From: Dinochytrium kinnereticum
Taxonomy: Eukaryota > Chytridiomycota > Chytridiomycetes > Chytridiales > Chytridiaceae
Assembly (NCBI GenBank): GCA_027604005.1
Contig: JADGJT010000021.1
Span: 98,103-114,036, forward strand
Direction of reading: 5' to 3'
Length of the DNA stretch: 15,934 nt
The first letter of the stretch is position 1; the number at the start of each line of letters is the position of its first letter. The translations under genes and the position numbers were made by a program. The notes beneath the pieces were generated by a model. It was not told the origin of the DNA and ran no database searches. It was given only the letters and a program-made list of their open reading frames with translations. Shown piece after piece: positions 9,607 to 15,934 of this stretch.

Positions 9607-10415
9607 ACCTTTATTATATTCTATTTTTTTATTTTTTTTTTTAAGTTTTGGTTGTAGATTTTCCACTCTTCCCTTTTCTCCATTCTGCGGGTTTACCTTT
9701 TATAATCCTCATCTTCACCTCACCATCCTTCTTTTTTTGCGTTCTCCTCTTTTGCCTCTGCTTACCGCTTTCCTGTTTCCATTTGTCTCCGTCGCTTGAA
9801 TACCCAACACAACAAAGCGCAATATGCTTTTATCGGCTAATTCTAGCAAGGTTGTTTTTTTTACTTTCGGAAAGGATATACTTTTATTTTTTGCACTTAT
9901 TGATAAGCGCGCAAAGCCCAAGTATCTTGAGGAAGAATCTACCTGCTCTACCTGCTCAGCTGGGACTTGACGCATTCTCCGGCTGGTGAGGTCGTTCTGG
10001 TCGCCATGACTATTAGGATGAATAGCATGAAATGTCATTGAGTTGCCTGTCCGATGTTTTAAGCATTGTGGACTTTTTGAGTTGTACCTTTGGCCATCGT
10101 TATATGAACGCCCGACTTGTTTGTGTGTTGTTGAATGTACCTTAATCACGATCAATTGGATTTCGAATCCAAGAGCACTTCATCCACGAACAAGGTTCTG
10201 GTTTTTCTGGTTTTTCTTCTTGGAAATCAACACGCTACCACTTTGACCCCACCTCTTGGCCCAATTGAACCACTCGCGAAGCGCCAAGGGCTACCGCAGT
10301 GTCTGAATGTATGGCGAACTTTAGAAAACAAACATGCCGCGGTGGACCCAATCACGTTCTTTGTGGTGTTGAAGGTTAAACATTGACGCGTTGGGAAAAG
10401 GAAACATGGCGTGTC
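9607..10415. other. intergenic region and AA9 upstream region
   Basis: This ~0.8 kb gap has A/T-rich DNA and pyrimidine tracts up to about 9880, then mixed sequence. GGCTAA at 9835-9840 and CCCCAC near 10247 resemble XlnR and CreA sites of ascomycetes, but both are short and expected by chance. I see no gene or tRNA. The last ~300 nt probably hold the AA9 promoter. Confidence 0.4.
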
Positions 10416-10422
10416 TATAAAA
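10416..10422 (+). promoter_or_regulatory. TATA box of the AA9 gene
   Basis: TATAAAA lies 101 nt upstream of the AA9 start codon. A start of transcription about 30 nt downstream would leave a leader of roughly 75 nt. A strong TATA box suits a tightly induced secreted enzyme. Confidence 0.65.
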
Positions 10423-10523
10423 GGCATCGGAAGTGTCTTGTTGAGGAGCATCATCGTGCTCTTCACACATCTTTTGAAAGTGTCCAATACAAAATACACC
10501 GCAACGCATCCCATATATCATCC

Positions 10524-11894
10524 ATGCATTTCAAGTCCATCCAGCAGATCACCATTGCCGGTCTCCTCCTTCTGACAACGGTCGTCAACGCCCACACAAT
10601 CCTCTTCAGCGCCAACACGGCTCAAGGCAACGTTCGATGCATCCGTGGAACCAATAGGCCTTCGAGGCTCACCAATGCTCCCATCAAGGATATCACCAGC
10701 CAAGATATGGTCTGCGGCGCTGCTCCCACGCGAGCTGCTCCTGCTCTTTGTCAGATTCAGGCTGGGCAAAGCTTGGAGTTGGTATGGGGGCATCAGGAAC
10801 CTGGGGATGATATCATTGATCCGAGTCATGTTGGGCCCTGCAATGTTTACTTGGCTCGATCGGCTGGAGCTGGGACTGCTCCTCCCAATGCTGGGTGGTT
10901 CAAGATATTTGAAGGAACTTGGGATGCGCAGAATAATGTATGCGGTCTTCTTCTTTTTCATTTTTTTTTCTTCTCTTCTCTTCTCTCTATTGCGTGTTGT
11001 GTGGGGGGGTTGTTTTTTTCGGTCATTTGCTTACCACCGTTTATCTTATTGCTGCATTGGTGCACGGATAAATTGATCGCGAACGATGGCAAGCAACGCG
11101 TCCCCATCCCAGCGAATCTCGCTCCAGGTCCCTACTTTATGCGAGCAGAGATCAACGCGCTTCATGAGGCCAACGTCTTGACCACCGAAACCCCCGCTCG
11201 TGGTGCCCAATTCTACGTCTACTGCGCCGAGATCAACGTCACAGGTGGAGGTAACCTTCAACCTCAGAACACAGTCTCCATCCCAAGGCACATCAACAAC
11301 CAAACTCCGGGTCTCAGGTTCAACCCGTTCTCTTTTAACATGAACTTTCATCTCTCTGGAAGGTTCTACCCTAACCCATTTGGACCGGCTATTGCTCAGC
11401 TGGTGCCGGCTCCCGGCGCGGGAAGCCCGCCAACCCGTCCTCCCGCTCCCCCTGCTGCTCCCCGTCCTCCCGCCCCGGCTCCCCCTTCTGCTCCCCGTCC
11501 TCCCGCCCCCGCTCCCCCCGCTCCCCCTGCTGCCTCCCGTCCTCCCGCCCCCCCCGGAAACAACAGAGCCTCCATTGGAGTGACGCTTCAAAGCGCCTAC
11601 TGCTCCGAGAACCGTCTGGTGGTCTCCACGCTCATGACCATCAGCCCAGCACCATCGTCCTCCAACCTCAAGACCCACACGGGTCGTGTCACGAGGAATG
11701 GGGCTCCCGTCAACATTGTTCGACTGGGTAACCCTTTCAACTTGGCGGAGCAGCGGGTCAGTGGGAATTTGATTGCGTTTAAGGAGGTCGCGTTTAACCC
11801 TACGCTGGGGTTTCAGTTGATGCTGGATGTGCCTTGTTCTTATGCCGGGGCCGGGGCGCCTTCTACTGCTGGGATTGCTTTCTCGTTTAATTAG
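10524..11894 (+). CDS. AA9 lytic polysaccharide monooxygenase with Pro-rich linker and unknown C-terminal module
   Basis: AA9 enzymes are secreted copper enzymes that cleave cellulose and related glucans oxidatively. The ATG at 10524 opens a 23-residue signal peptide ending VNA, which exposes His24 as the mature N-terminal copper ligand (HTILF). With the intron-like stretch 10938-11057 removed, the product is 416 aa. The second copper His is H102 (SHVGPCNVYL). H174 (EINALH), Q189 and the axial Y191 (QFYVYC) complete the site, and C64/C194 fit the usual disulfide. Residues ~139-175 match the AA9 core (DKLIANDGK, PGPYFMRAEI). A linker of ~50 residues rich in Pro and Ala follows (~254-307), then a ~108-residue module with two cysteines that is not a CBM1. 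With 10938-11057 kept, the frame stays open and gives 456 aa with a hydrophobic insert. The start codon follows a TATA box at 10416. Confidence 0.88.
   Translation: MHFKSIQQITIAGLLLLTTVVNAHTILFSANTAQGNVRCIRGTNRPSRLTNAPIKDITSQDMVCGAAPTRAAPALCQIQAGQSLELVWGHQEPGDDIIDPSHVGPCNVYLARSAGAGTAPPNAGWFKIFEGTWDAQNNVCGLLLFHFFFFSSLLSIACCVGGLFFSVICLPPFILLLHWCTDKLIANDGKQRVPIPANLAPGPYFMRAEINALHEANVLTTETPARGAQFYVYCAEINVTGGGNLQPQNTVSIPRHINNQTPGLRFNPFSFNMNFHLSGRFYPNPFGPAIAQLVPAPGAGSPPTRPPAPPAAPRPPAPAPPSAPRPPAPAPPAPPAASRPPAPPGNNRASIGVTLQSAYCSENRLVVSTLMTISPAPSSSNLKTHTGRVTRNGAPVNIVRLGNPFNLAEQRVSGNLIAFKEVAFNPTLGFQLMLDVPCSYAGAGAPSTAGIAFSFN
10938..11057 (+). other. intron-like insert in the AA9 gene without AG acceptor
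   Basis: This 120-nt stretch begins with GTATGC, is T/C-rich like an intron, and has a possible branch site (CTTAC, about 11030-11034). It sits between AA9 core residues NN and WCTDKL, where family members have no such insert. Only removing exactly this stretch (or a multiple of three nearby) keeps the frame. It ends in CAT rather than CAG, and no AG occurs anywhere in it. If not spliced, it would code for about 40 mostly hydrophobic residues. Confidence 0.7.
11434..11556 (+). repeat. degenerate tandem repeat coding the AA9 linker
   Basis: The motif CCCGTCCTCCCGC recurs at 11434, 11461, 11494 and 11536, with spacings of 27, 33 and 42 nt. All are multiples of three, so changes in copy number keep the reading frame. 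The product is a Pro/Ala/Arg linker between the catalytic and C-terminal modules. Confidence 0.8.
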
Positions 11895-11988
11895 TGGTTG
11901 TATGGGGGGTGTTTCTTTCTTCATGTTGTATATTTTGGTGGTCTGTTTCATATGCATGTTTTCATTTCCCCTCGTCTCTGCTGTCAGC

Positions 11989-11994
11989 AATAAA
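11989..11994 (+). terminator. polyadenylation signal of the AA9 gene (AATAAA)
   Basis: AATAAA lies 94 nt after the AA9 stop codon, in a T-rich 3' region. The distance is usual for a fungal 3' UTR. Confidence 0.5.
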
Positions 11995-12030
11995 GCAGCC
12001 CATTAACAGACGAATCTTCGTGACGCTGGA

Positions 12031-12055
12031 GAATCCTCTTTCCGCCTGAGGATTC
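12031..12055. repeat. perfect 8-bp inverted repeat
   Basis: GAATCCTC (12031-12038) and GAGGATTC (12048-12055) are exact inverted copies around a 9-nt spacer. They lie just past the AA9 polyadenylation signal and about 375 nt upstream of the next TATA box. The repeat could be a binding site for a dimeric regulator or a hairpin in the AA9 transcript's tail; the role is unknown. Confidence 0.4.
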
Positions 12056-12430
12056 CTGTCCATCCACAACACGCCAGAGTTCAAAACTTGATTCCTCTCC
12101 AGAGGTGGTGGTAGGGGGACAGGCGCTTATCTTAGAACCCCATCATCAGCCAATGACAAAAAAGAAGCCGGGGTTGGGTTGGGGCGTTCATGCTCAGTCG
12201 GTGAGGCTGCACTCGCGCGTCTTCCGTCTTTCTTTCCTTTCGTGACTCCCAAAACGGGCAGATATCCCAAAAAGGAAAACTGTGCGGTGCTGTGGGACAG
12301 AGCCGATTGTGCGGAAGCGCAGGTACCGCTGGGTCCAGATGAAAGAAGGGGCTGCAAGGCGGTCCTGGTGGGACTGAGGCGGTGCTGGATGTCTTTGTCC
12401 TGGACACCTTGCCTGGGCAGTTGGCGAGCG
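12056..12430. promoter_or_regulatory. upstream region of the Cys-rich protein gene
   Basis: This ~375-nt stretch leads to the TATA box at 12431. Overlapping open frames occur on both strands, but none has a family signature or consistent codon bias, so I see no gene in it. Confidence 0.4.
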
Positions 12431-12438
12431 TATAAAAG
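12431..12438 (+). promoter_or_regulatory. TATA box of the Cys-rich protein gene
   Basis: TATAAAAG lies 71 nt upstream of the ATG at 12510. Transcription starting about 30 nt downstream would give a leader of about 45-50 nt. Confidence 0.65.
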
Positions 12439-12509
12439 AAGGTCGGAGCTTCTGCTCAACCCAACCACCATTCACTCCTCAACCGTTTTCCTGCGTCTCT
12501 CACTGAACG

Positions 12510-13034
12510 ATGGCTGCAACGACTGCTCACAATGAGAACAGCCCTTTCGCGGATGCATCCGCGGAGGCGATTATTGAGCAGATGCCTCCTCCATTGATGG
12601 CTGCTGCGTTGGAGCAACCACCCCCTCCGACGATGACAACACCAACAACAACAACAACAACCACAATCATCATCACAACCCCACCACCTGCATTCGCAAT
12701 CGAAGCACCATCTCCCCACCCCGTCTCCACTTCAAAACCCGACCTCGGCGACACCAAGCAACATCATCATCCCATGGACCCGACCCTCATCGTCACGGAG
12801 CCACCACCCATCTACAGTCCACTTCCGCATGCCACCCCGGTGTTTGTGCAGCAGCAGCAGCAGCAAGCGGCGTCGATGCCTGGACCGGAGGTTAAGAGGA
12901 GGGGTTGTTTAAATGATGAGGGGAAGTTTGTTTGTGCGGTTATTTGTTGTGAGGTTTGGGCGAGGTTGGGGATCGTGGGGTGGTGGCTTTGTTTGGAGAG
13001 TTTGCCTTATTGTTGTCTTTGTTGTAGTTGTTGA
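12510..13034 (+). CDS. Pro/Gln-rich protein with Cys-rich C-terminal hydrophobic segment, 174 aa
   Basis: The ATG at 12510 follows a TATA box at a suitable distance; the stop is TGA at 13032-13034. Residues 1-125 are low complexity, rich in Pro, Thr and Gln, with a T7 run, a PPPP run and a Q6 run. The last ~46 residues begin KRRGC and hold ten cysteines in a largely hydrophobic stretch with tryptophans, ending CCLCCSC. A Pro/Gln-rich N-terminus followed by a Cys-rich membrane end is the layout of CYSTM-type stress proteins, and palmitoylation is also possible. The match is to general layout only, not to a motif. C-rich codons at the 5' end and G/T-rich codons at the 3' end are like those of the other genes here. 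It may be a membrane-associated stress protein; function unknown. Confidence 0.65.
   Translation: MAATTAHNENSPFADASAEAIIEQMPPPLMAAALEQPPPPTMTTPTTTTTTTIIITTPPPAFAIEAPSPHPVSTSKPDLGDTKQHHHPMDPTLIVTEPPPIYSPLPHATPVFVQQQQQQAASMPGPEVKRRGCLNDEGKFVCAVICCEVWARLGIVGWWLCLESLPYCCLCCSC
12636..12663 (+). repeat. ACA/CAA microsatellite within coding sequence
   Basis: Repeated CAA/ACA triplets encode the Thr run of the Cys-rich protein. In-frame slippage would change the run length without breaking the gene. Confidence 0.7.
12849..12866 (+). repeat. CAG microsatellite coding six glutamines
   Basis: Five CAG codons and one CAA give a Gln run in the disordered part of the 174-aa protein. Confidence 0.8.
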
Positions 13035-13035
13035 G

Positions 13036-13091
13036 GTGGGGGGAGGGATTTTGGTTGTGAGCTGAGGGAGGGGGGAAGGTGGGGTTGGGGG
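13036..13091 (+). other. G-quadruplex-capable G-tracts after the stop codon
   Basis: The plus strand has G-runs of 3 to 6 starting just past the stop codon of the 174-aa gene. At 13066-13091 four runs are separated by loops of 1, 5 and 2 nt, which fits the usual G-quadruplex rule. It would be on the RNA-like strand of the 3' UTR, where it could slow polymerase; that role is inference. Confidence 0.5.
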
Positions 13092-14028
13092 TTTAATGGT
13101 CTAACACTGGTTGGTTAATGTGGTGCCTCATTATTATTCTTCCATTCTTGTTTTTTCTCTCTTATTTCGTAGCATACCTTATTGCATTTTTATTTTATTG
13201 TGAATATATTAATCTCCTGATACAAGTAATTATGGGTGTTGGCATCTCCTGTAGCCCCACCATATCACTTACAAACCTCTCCTCACGACGGTCTCTGGTT
13301 AAGAAGGTATGAAGGAGGGGATTTACACGGGCGACTTTTCTAAGGGATAAGGGGGAGCACTCCAGTTGAGGACGTGGTGCACATTCTGAAGGAAGAGTTT
13401 ACAGTGAAGTTTTATTCACTTTTGACATTCATCTAATGAAGCGGGTGACAAAGACATGCATACCGTTGGTGAGCTGTTGTGGACGAGAAGCAAAAAAGAA
13501 ACAAAAAAGAATTGGAAGAAAAGACGATGACCAAAATAACAAATAGATATACTCTCCGCAACAAAAAAAAGATACCATGAAAACAACGGAACGGTGTAGC
13601 AAAAACTCCCTACGCCTCCCAAAACTTTTAGAGTAATCCATAACCGAAAACATGACATTGAGCAATGAAAAAGAAGGAGGATCCCCCTCACCCCCCTCTT
13701 CATCGTTGTGATGGGGGGTGAAAGGAAGGAAGGAAGTTTGGGCCTGTCCTCCTGTGTTTATTGTTTTCCAGATAGTGGTCTTGGGCAGGTCTTGGGAGCA
13801 TCTGGCAATTCCAATTCCATTCAACCTTCTACATTTTCCAAACCAATCACGTCCACTTTTTTTACTCTGGTTTTTATTCATTACCTTCTGTCTATTTTTA
13901 ACCACCACCCATCCCGCCAACCTCCCGCCAACCTCCCGTCCCCAGCCTCTTCATCAACCACCCAACCCGTTCCCCTCACCTAAACATCGCCACGAAACTC
14001 CTACCCATCAACAAAAGAAGAAGGAAAA
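13092..14028. other. intergenic region, no gene supported
   Basis: This ~0.94 kb gap is A/T-rich to about 13700, with purine-rich tracts (13488-13580). Minus-strand frames there read as hydrophobic, Phe-rich sequence, typical of translated A-tracts. The last ~330 nt turn C-rich, with an 11-nt direct repeat (CCCGCCAACCT at 13913 and 13924) ahead of the next start. This last part probably holds the promoter and leader of the gene at 14029. Confidence 0.45.
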
Positions 14029-14829
14029 ATGCCCATCCCTCTTCACGCCCACTCCAAGGACTCGTCTGCCACAGACTCCTCCCAGTGCCTCTACGACTTT
14101 ACGTGGAGCGAATCGCTCTACCAGGTCCCGATGCTCACGAGGCTGGACACCCAACCGACCATACCAAAGGAACCAAAAGCCAAATCGACAGAGGGACCCG
14201 GTAAAGAAATTGGACGTTCAAAAGCAAAGCCGACCCACGGACCCGTTCAAGACGGTCCAATTGATCGTGACAAGAGGCAAGTTGGGACAAAGGTGGACGG
14301 TTCCGCTGGAGAGATGGGTGGACGTGACAAGAGACGATCACTGGCCCACTCAAGAAATGTTACTGGTCTCGGTCTTCACCTTCATGAGACTCGTGCGTCC
14401 GGTCAACCGCTCATTGGGGTCTCGAAGGCTTGCTGCGACGTCGACGAGCCCCCATCCCCATCGTGGACTTGGGGCGAGTTGTGTGGATCCGTCGTCCCGA
14501 TCATACCCAACGTTGTTCAGCAGCGGGAGTCCGAGATCAAGTTTGTGGAGACCCGTGGTGGTCGAAGGAGGAAGGGGGAGGATGGTAATGGGGTGAAAAC
14601 TCGGAGGAGGGAAGGGGCTGGGTCGAGACGTGGACGAGTGAGTTTGGGTGGTGATGTGAGGGAGGTGGTTGGTGAGATGGGGGTGTCAAATGATGTTGGA
14701 GTTGGGTTAAAGAGTTGGGAAAAGTTGAACGCCGTTGATGTGGTTGTTCCGTTGGCAATCTTGGTGGCTTGCGTGAGTGTCGCTCTGTACCTCTTGTTGG
14801 GAAGCTCCGAGAGGTTGTTTGATGACTGA
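14029..14829 (+). CDS. unknown protein with C-terminal membrane helix, 266 aa as read
   Basis: The ATG at 14029 sits in a purine-rich context (AGGAAAAATG) and the frame is open to TGA at 14827-14829. Residues 1-45 look like real coding (SSQCLYDFTWSESLYQVPML). Residues ~125-180 do too (ACCDVDEPPSPSWTWGELCG, VVPIIPNVVQQ). Residues 236-258 form a hydrophobic helix (VVVPLAILVACVSVALYLLL) with a short tail, as in a tail-anchored or single-pass protein. I recognise no family. Between about 14155 and 14400 the +1-shifted frame has the better codon bias and folded-protein-like content (LERWVDVTRDDHWPTQEMLL), so the middle may be read in another frame through two introns or may carry a pair of compensating indels. 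The gene model for that part is unsure. Confidence 0.55.
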   Translation: MPIPLHAHSKDSSATDSSQCLYDFTWSESLYQVPMLTRLDTQPTIPKEPKAKSTEGPGKEIGRSKAKPTHGPVQDGPIDRDKRQVGTKVDGSAGEMGGRDKRRSLAHSRNVTGLGLHLHETRASGQPLIGVSKACCDVDEPPSPSWTWGELCGSVVPIIPNVVQQRESEIKFVETRGGRRRKGEDGNGVKTRRREGAGSRRGRVSLGGDVREVVGEMGVSNDVGVGLKSWEKLNAVDVVVPLAILVACVSVALYLLLGSSERLFDD

Positions 14830-14949
14830 ATCGGCAATAGGCGTGTAAAGACAAAAACCTTGAATGAAGTTGTGTGAACTGGCTCAAACACCCCCCTTTG
14901 CATCTTTTTCACGTTGGTTTTTTCCCCTCGTTCGTTCCAACCGACGTTT
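14830..14949. other. short spacer before the repeat array
   Basis: This 120-nt stretch follows the stop codon at 14829 and probably carries the 3' UTR of the 266-aa gene. No AATAAA is visible. Confidence 0.4.
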
Positions 14950-15150
14950 GAGTCGACGCGCGGAAGGTGGTTGGTTCAGTCGTGCCAAACGCCGCCGACG
15001 TTGAAAGGTGGTGTGTGGTTGTTTCGGTTTTTTGGCGGGTGGGTGTTGTGGACCCTTTTGCACGCGTTTTTTTTTTTTTTTCGGTGGTTGAGGTGAACTA
15101 CACCCTCCTCCGTCTCTCCCGTAATTGCAGGTTGACTAGGGCGGCGTGTT

Positions 15151-15371
15151 GAGTCGACGCGTGTCAGGTGGTTGGTTGAGTCGCCGAGGGGGGAGGTGGT
15201 TGGTTTTAGTCGACGCGGAGGACGTGGTTGGTTGAGTCGCCGAGGGAGAGGTGGTTGGTTTGGGTCGACGCGGAAGACGTGGTTGGTTGAGTCGACGTGG
15301 GGGAGGTAGTTGCTTCAATCGACTCGCGGGAGTGTGGTTGGTTTCAGTCGCCGCACGGGAGTTGGTCGCCT
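15151..15371. repeat. minisatellite, eight copies of a 27-29 nt unit
   Basis: Copies start at 15151, 15178, 15207, 15234, 15262, 15289, 15316 and 15345. The rough unit is GAGTCGACGCGG, a variable purine stretch, then GTGGTTGGTT. GTCGAC and GTCGCCG versions partly alternate, which suggests an older two-unit dimer. Confidence 0.85.
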
Positions 15372-15629
15372 CAGTCGCTTGAACAACCCCCCCACGCTTT
15401 GAAATGGTGGGTGATGAAAAAGGCGGTGGTGGGTATCGATATTTCGGTTTTTTTTGGCTGGTGGGTGGTGACCGGCTTTTTTGAACGGGTGGTTCTTTTT
15501 TTTTTAATGCGTTGGTTGGTTGGTTGGGGTGAAGTATACCGTCTTTCTCTGTTTCTTCGGTAATTGCGGGTTGCTTTGGGGGGGGCGGGGTGTGGCGTTG
15601 GTTGTTTTTTGTTTTTAGGGCGGCGTAGT

Positions 15630-15711
15630 GAGTCGTCGAGGGGGAGGTAGTTGGTTTGAGTCGACGCGGGGGAGTTAGTTGGTTCAGTCGACGCACGGGA
15701 GTTGGTCGCTT
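15630..15711. repeat. minisatellite, three copies of the same unit
   Basis: Copies start at 15630, 15658 and 15685 and share the GTCGACG core and GTTGGTT end of the block at 15151. The last copy (CACGGGAGTTGGTCGC) nearly matches the last copy of the earlier block at 15345, so the whole block was duplicated, not just single units. Confidence 0.8.
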
Positions 15712-15934
15712 CAGTCGCGCGAAACGACCGCCCACGCCTTGAAATGGTGGGTGATGAATAAAGACGGTGTTGGGTGGGGTTGGGTTTGTTTTTTGGGTGG
15801 TGTGAACGGCTTTTTTGTGGTGAAAAAGCGGTGGTTGGGCATCGTTAGTTTGGTTGTTTTTTTTTTTTTTTTTTGGCGAGTTGGGTGGTGTGAAGGTGGT
15901 TGGTTGAGTCGACGCGTGTGAAGCGATTTGTTAT

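Larger units (their letters stand above)
14950..15934. repeat. higher-order tandem repeat (satellite), runs off the window
   Basis: Diverged large units start at 14950, 15151, 15630 and 15906, each opening with GAGTCG and most with GAGTCGACGCG. The full order is: minisatellite copies, a TTGAAA-GGTGG block (15001, 15398, 15739), a T-tract (about 15067, 15496, 15858), a GTAATTGC-GGTTG block (15121, 15560), an AGGGCGGCGT block (15138, 15617), then the next unit. The lengths are about 201, 479 and 276 nt, differing mainly in minisatellite copy number and in loss of the distal blocks in the third. The strand is strongly G/T-rich. Subtelomeric or heterochromatic location is possible, but no telomere repeat is present. 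Confidence 0.8.

Noticed and set aside
10155..10180. tRNA-like B-box (TTCGAATCC)
   Set aside because: No A-box, acceptor stem or cloverleaf can be drawn around it.
11046..11990. 314-aa open frame on the minus strand opposite the AA9 gene
   Set aside because: Its Gly/Arg-rich repeats are the complement of the Pro-rich linker; the plus-strand AA9 reading is clear.
12127..12535. Overlapping open frames on both strands upstream of 12510
   Set aside because: Several frames are open at once without a preferred codon bias, and a TATA box lies inside the region, so it reads as promoter.
13429..13920. 163-aa open frame on the minus strand
   Set aside because: Its C-terminal half is Phe-rich translation of A/T-rich DNA and the codon bias is unlike the other genes; no domain is visible.

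Overview
This window looks like nuclear DNA from a fungus. The clearest reasons are a secreted AA9-type lytic polysaccharide monooxygenase (a family found mainly in fungi), a gene with ten short GT-AG introns (48-201 nt) that rejoin in frame, TATA boxes at plausible distances from two starts, AATAAA-like signals, and long disordered Ser/Pro-rich proteins. I cannot fix the phylum from sequence alone; a basidiomycete or an early-diverging (for example chytrid) fungus would fit.

Layout from left to right. 1-179: a possible 3' end of a plus-strand gene. 892-1596 (minus): a nuclear-type, basic-then-acidic protein with an AT-hook-like motif. 2066-4066 (plus): a four-helix membrane protein with MARVEL-like topology and a long Ser/Pro-rich tail; these two genes share a 469-nt divergent promoter. 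4491-4913 (minus): a small protein with a C-terminal hydrophobic helix, whose start overlaps the start of the next gene. 4901-9515 (plus): an 11-exon gene for a predicted 1254-residue protein with arrestin N, arrestin C, SH3, a long disordered region and a SHOCT-like tail. 10524-11894 (plus): the AA9 enzyme with signal peptide, Pro-rich linker and an unrecognised C-terminal module, interrupted by an intron-like stretch that lacks an AG acceptor. 12510-13034 (plus): a small Pro/Gln-rich protein ending in a Cys-rich hydrophobic segment. 14029-14829 (plus): a protein with a C-terminal membrane helix and a puzzling two-frame coding signal in its middle. 14950-15934: a G/T-rich higher-order tandem repeat built from 27-29 nt units around GTCGMCG.

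The genes do not form one pathway. The arrestin-SH3 protein would act in membrane-protein traffic or signalling, the MARVEL-like protein at a membrane, and the AA9 enzyme outside the cell on cellulose or a related polysaccharide. One possible but speculative link is that the MARVEL-like protein carries a PPAY motif and several SH3-ligand-like PxxPx(K/R) motifs, while its neighbour carries an SH3 domain.

The most unusual items are the arrestin-SH3-SHOCT-like architecture with 16- and 18-nt micro-exons, the AA9 C-terminal module, the AA9 intron without an AG end, the two-frame signal at 14150-14430, and the right-hand satellite. I saw no CRISPR array, rRNA, tRNA or recognisable transposon.
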